A DNA stretch of 64,000 nt from NCBI GenBank assembly GCA_950097015.1, contig CATNEN010000003.1:13683001-13747000 (forward strand). Reading direction: 5' to 3'. The notes beneath the pieces are model-generated. The model was not told the origin of the DNA. It saw only the letters and a program-made list of their open reading frames with translations, and made no database searches. Positions 60,701-64,000 of the stretch are shown here, piece by piece (position 1 is the stretch's first letter; every line of letters starts with the position of its first letter). This stretch comes from Macrostomum hystrix. Lineage: Eukaryota; Platyhelminthes; Macrostomidae. The position numbers and the translations under genes were made by a program.

Positions 60701-63208
60701 TAAATTAACCCCCAATAGAATCTAAATACCACCTAAATTTACCCCAATAGAATCTAAATACCACCTAAATTTACCCCAATAGAATCTAAATACCACCTAA
60801 ATCTATCCCCATAGAATCTAAATACCACCTAAATCTATCCCCATAGAATCTAAATACCACCTAAATATATCCCAAAGAATCTAAATACCACCTAAATATA
60901 CCCCCATAGAATCTAAATACCACCTAAATATATCCCCATAGAATCTAAATACCACCTAAATATATCCCATAGAATCTAAATACTACCTAAATATACCCCC
61001 ATAGAATCTAAATACTACCTAAATATATCCCCATAGAATCTAAATACTACCTAAATATATACCCATAGAATCTAAATACCACCTAAATCTATCCCCATAG
61101 AATCTAAATACCACCTAAATATACCCCCATAGAATCTAAATACCACCCAAATATATCCCATAGAATCTAAATACTACCTAAATATACCCCCATAGAATCT
61201 AAATACTACCTAAATATACCCCCATAGAATCTAAATACTACCTAAATCTATCCCCATAGAATCTAAATACCACCTAAATCTATCCCCATAGAATCTAAAT
61301 ACCACCTAAATCTACCCCCATAGAATCTAAATACCACCTAAATCTATCCCCATAGAATCTAAATACCACCTAAATCTATCCCCATAGAATCTAAATACCA
61401 CCTAAATCTATCCCCATAGAATCTAAATACCACCTAAATCTATCCCCATAGAATCTAAATACCACCTAAATTTGCCCCCATAGAATCTAAATACCACCTA
61501 AATTTACCCCCCCTTAGAATCTACATACCACCTAAATTAACCCCCAATAGAATCTAAATACCACCTAAATTTACCCCCCATAGAATCTAAATACCACCTA
61601 AATTAACCCCCAATAGAATCTAAATACCACCTAAATTTACCCCAATAGAATCTAAATACCACCTAAATTTACCCCAATAGAATCTAAATACCACCTAAAT
61701 CTATCCCCATAGAATCTAAATACCACCTAAATCTATCCCCATAGAATCTAAATACCACCTAAATATACCCCCATAGAATCTAAATACCACCTAAATGTAT
61801 CCCATAGAATCTAAATACTACCTAAATATACCCCCATAGAATCTAAATACTACCTAAATATATCCCCATAGAATCTAAATACTACCTAAATATATCCCTA
61901 TAGAATCTAAATACCACCTAAATATATCCCATAGAATCTAAATACCACCTAAATATACCCCCATATAATCTAAATACTACCTAAATATATCCCCATAGAA
62001 TCTAAATACCACCTAAATATATCCCCATAGAATCTAAATACCACCTAAATTTACCTCCCATAGAATCTAAATACCACCTAAATATATCCCATAGAATCTA
62101 AATACCACCTAAATATACCCCCATAGAATCTAAATACCACCTAAATCTATCCCCATAGAATCTAAATACCACCTAAATATATCCCATAGAATCTAAATAC
62201 TACCTAAATATACCCCCATAGAATCTAAATACTACCTAAATATATCCCCATAGAATCTAAATACTACCTAAATATATACCCATAGAATCTAAATACCACC
62301 TAAATCTATCCCCATAGAATCTAAATACCACCTAAATATACCCCCATAGAATCTAAATACCACCTAAATATATCCCATAGAATCTAAATACTACCTAAAT
62401 ATACCCCCATAGAATCTAAATACTACCTAAATATATCCCCATAGAATCTAAATACTACCTAAATATATCCCCATAGAATCTAAATACCACCTAAATCTAT
62501 CCCCATAGAATCTAAATACCACCTAAATTTACCCCCCATAGAATCTAAATACCACCTAAATCTATCCCCATAGAATCTAAATACCACCTAAATTTACCCC
62601 CATAGAATCTAAATACCACCTAAATCTATCCCCATAGAATCTAAATACCACCTAAATTTACCCCCTATAAAATCTAAATACCACCTAAATCTATCCCCAT
62701 AGAATCTAAATACCACCTAAATCTATCCCCATAGAATATAAATACCACCTAAATTTACCCACAAAGAATTAGAATCTCACCTGAATCTACCCCAATCAAT
62801 TAGAATCTCACCTAAATTGAATCTACCCCACAGAATCTAGATCTCTCCTAAATCTACAACCAGAGAATCTAAATCTTACCTTAATCTCACCTGAACCTAG
62901 TCTCTAAAAATCGAAATCTCGCCTGAGTTCAAAAGAAGACACACAGAGAGAATTCGAAGATAAAGCCAAATAAATTTTAGCCCCACAGACTAACCTGTCT
63001 GCTGCTCCTTTTGTGTGTGATAAGAAGTCTCAGCAATGCTGACCAGTTTCTCCACAGCCTTATAGCACAGAGTGGCCAAATTTGATGGCGACTCTTCGCG
63101 TAGAGCACGAATTTCGGCAGCGGGTATTAGGATAAAGATATCCTGCATGGTGGTCTCAAACTCGCTCCAGAATTGATCCCAGAAGTCATTGTCTGCTGCT
63201 TCTACAGG
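51777..63208 (-). CDS. HID1: HID1 (dense-core-vesicle biogenesis factor), all but the first coding exon
   Basis: Golgi-associated peripheral membrane protein needed for dense-core-vesicle and neuropeptide sorting in worms and mammals. Exons (5' to 3'): 63208-62995, 60150-60041, 58879-58835, 58751-58698, 58079-57726, 56358-55665, 54256-54002, 53688-53103, 51999-51777 (TGA). All phases match, giving 844 residues. Landmarks include FWDQFW, AAEIRALREESPSNLATLCY, DLLFCPDFTV, NRHALPLFTSLLNTVCAYDP, RADQSRVGLMHIGVFILLLL, FTGTHADLLIIVFHKIITTG, SWKSKLPLQTIMRLLQVLVP and the C-terminal WYDTDVRLFEIQRV. These match conserved HID1 along its length. The usual ~22-residue N-terminus with the myristoylated glycine is missing, so the first coding exon must lie beyond 64000 or in sequence I could not resolve. 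Lineage-specific inserts are Ala runs (exon at 56358) and Q/A/S/T runs (exon at 53688). Every long intron holds a different minisatellite. Confidence 0.96.
52060..53025. repeat. 20-bp tandem repeat in the last HID1 intron, about 45 copies
   Basis: Unit TACATCCTGACCTACTGATG with TATTAATG and GATTATCTTG variants. A block around CCCGACCCCATAATGAACAT recurs at about 52602 and 52890. Confidence 0.95.
53735..53935. repeat. 24-bp tandem repeat in HID1 intron, about 8 copies
   Basis: Unit contains GGGATCTGGAGTATGTATTA. Confidence 0.92.
54375..55615. repeat. 21-bp tandem repeat in HID1 intron, about 58 copies
   Basis: Unit GATAGGATGGATCAGGGAAAA. A 126-bp block of six units recurs at the 5' side (near 54430, 54560, 54690 and 54810). 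The 346-codon open frame here is antisense to HID1 and an artefact of a stop-free unit whose length is a multiple of three. Confidence 0.96.
56440..57645. repeat. 45-bp tandem repeat in HID1 intron, about 26 copies
   Basis: Unit contains CATTACCCAGTTCTAGATTA and TAGAATCTTTATC. The right half carries ACCGAG instead of ACCCAG, so variants are clustered. Confidence 0.96.
58125..58210 (+). mobile_element. SINE fragment in HID1 intron
   Basis: CACAGTGAGAGTGTACACTG and GATGAGAAAGTCAGGGCAG match the middle of the SINE at 18.4-18.7 kb. It begins about 50 bp upstream (in the sense of the gene) of HID1 exon 58079-57726. Confidence 0.65.
59030..59945. repeat. 30-bp tandem repeat in HID1 intron, about 30 copies
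   Basis: Unit contains AATTAAAGACAGGCATTCTC and CCTAATCCC. A 122-bp four-unit block with GTTTAGGAAAGG recurs at about 59130, 59230, 59320 and 59410. Confidence 0.95.
60225..62770. repeat. 32-bp tandem repeat in HID1 intron, about 78 copies
   Basis: Unit contains CATAGAATCTAAATACCACC followed by TAAATCTATCCC. The variant ATCTACATAC recurs at 60621 and 61519 (898 bp, 28 units), and TATATACCCATAG recurs about 1.2 kb apart, so there are overlapping higher-order blocks. Confidence 0.96.
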
Positions 63209-64000
63209 CTATGAAATTTATATTAATGAGATGGATTTCTTTGTAAGCTCTGTTTAAAAACGAATTTTCTATTAGCATTAGTTATGGTTACTGTATTACT
63301 CATTACTTTACTACAAACATGAAGTAAATAAATGTATACATAAATAAAACTTTACATTTAAATTACGAATGTATATATAGCATTAAGCATTATCTTAGAG
63401 TTGCTTGCAAGGATAATTTTTAAAGTACACTGCACATGTCCATGGACTTAGGGTAAAAACTCCAATAGCATCAGCCTAGATTACGGCTACTAGCGGAATT
63501 GGAGTTAGAATGCGCATATTGCAGCAAATAAGTTATTCCTTGTTATTTATTGGACTAATTTAATTTTATCTGAAATCCTAGACCTACTATGGTCAAATTT
63601 TTCCAATGGGTGTGGTATAAGTCACATAGATTTTTACTTTTTATTATTTCACATTGACTGCTTAGTTAGGAATTAGCAAGTTATAAGGGTCCTACAGGCT
63701 GCAGTAATTCCAACATTGAAAATTTTGTCTGTATATGCAATTCTATCAAATTTGTAATATTATTAAATGCAATGAATATTGTCCATTGTAGTGGAGCCCT
63801 ATTGGAATATCTGCAAAATCAAGCAGATGTGCAACAGGGCAGGGATGGGACAAATAATCTGATAATAAGTATTCCAATCAAATTTACCAAATTAATTGTT
63901 TTATAGAGCTCAATTTTCATTGCAACCAATCAAAGCAAAGATCTTTTAACTACTTATTCATTGCATAAAGTTTTACACATTTCAGATTTCTCAGGACCTA
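63209..64000. other. HID1 intron sequence at the window edge
   Basis: AT-rich unique DNA. I searched the minus strand for the short N-terminal HID1 exon and did not find it, so it probably lies beyond the window. Confidence 0.5.

Overview
This is nuclear DNA of a bilaterian animal. The genes are spliced with GT-AG introns in the standard code, and the proteins are typical of neurons and secretory cells. tRNA-derived SINE copies are scattered through the window, and nearly every long intron or spacer is filled by its own tandem repeat. A spiralian invertebrate (flatworm-like) would fit, but I cannot fix the phylum from sequence alone. I saw no reverse transcriptase, transposase, viral or bacterial gene. 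Layout: (1) 1-11.4 kb, + strand: the 3' part of a RIM-binding protein gene (three FN3 domains, a Q/R/acidic linker, SH3-II and SH3-III). One of its introns contains a 2.2-kb open exon on the same strand, encoding an unrecognised protein built from about eleven ~48-residue half-repeats, an Ala-rich stretch and a charged 11-mer tail. (2) 15.8-24.4 kb: three two-exon paralogues of the BK (Slo1) channel beta-subunit family, in orientations +, -, +. (3) 24.4-35.7 kb: a gene-free block dominated by three large satellite-like arrays (34-, 41- and 20/22-bp units). (4) 35.8-38.5 kb, +: a three-exon claudin/PMP22-like tetraspan gene. (5) 38.5-44.6 kb: SINEs and minisatellites. (6) 44.6-49.2 kb, +: a five-exon two-pore-domain potassium channel with an unusually long N-terminus and first extracellular loop. 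(7) 51.8-63.2 kb, -: nine exons of HID1, with the first coding exon outside the window. Exon joins were assigned by reading frame, splice consensus and protein-family continuity. Phases agree at every junction given, and the HID1, RIM-BP and K2P models join into continuous family-like proteins. The genes share a theme: RIM-BP organises release sites and calcium channels, BK beta subunits tune calcium-activated potassium channels, K2P channels set resting potential, and HID1 acts in dense-core-vesicle biogenesis. Whether their proximity means anything is unknown. The most unusual features are the repeat-protein exon inside the RIM-BP gene, the many locus-private minisatellites (over 30 arrays, several with higher-order periodicity), the expanded K2P loop, and a clean SINE-in-SINE insertion with a 13-bp target-site duplication.
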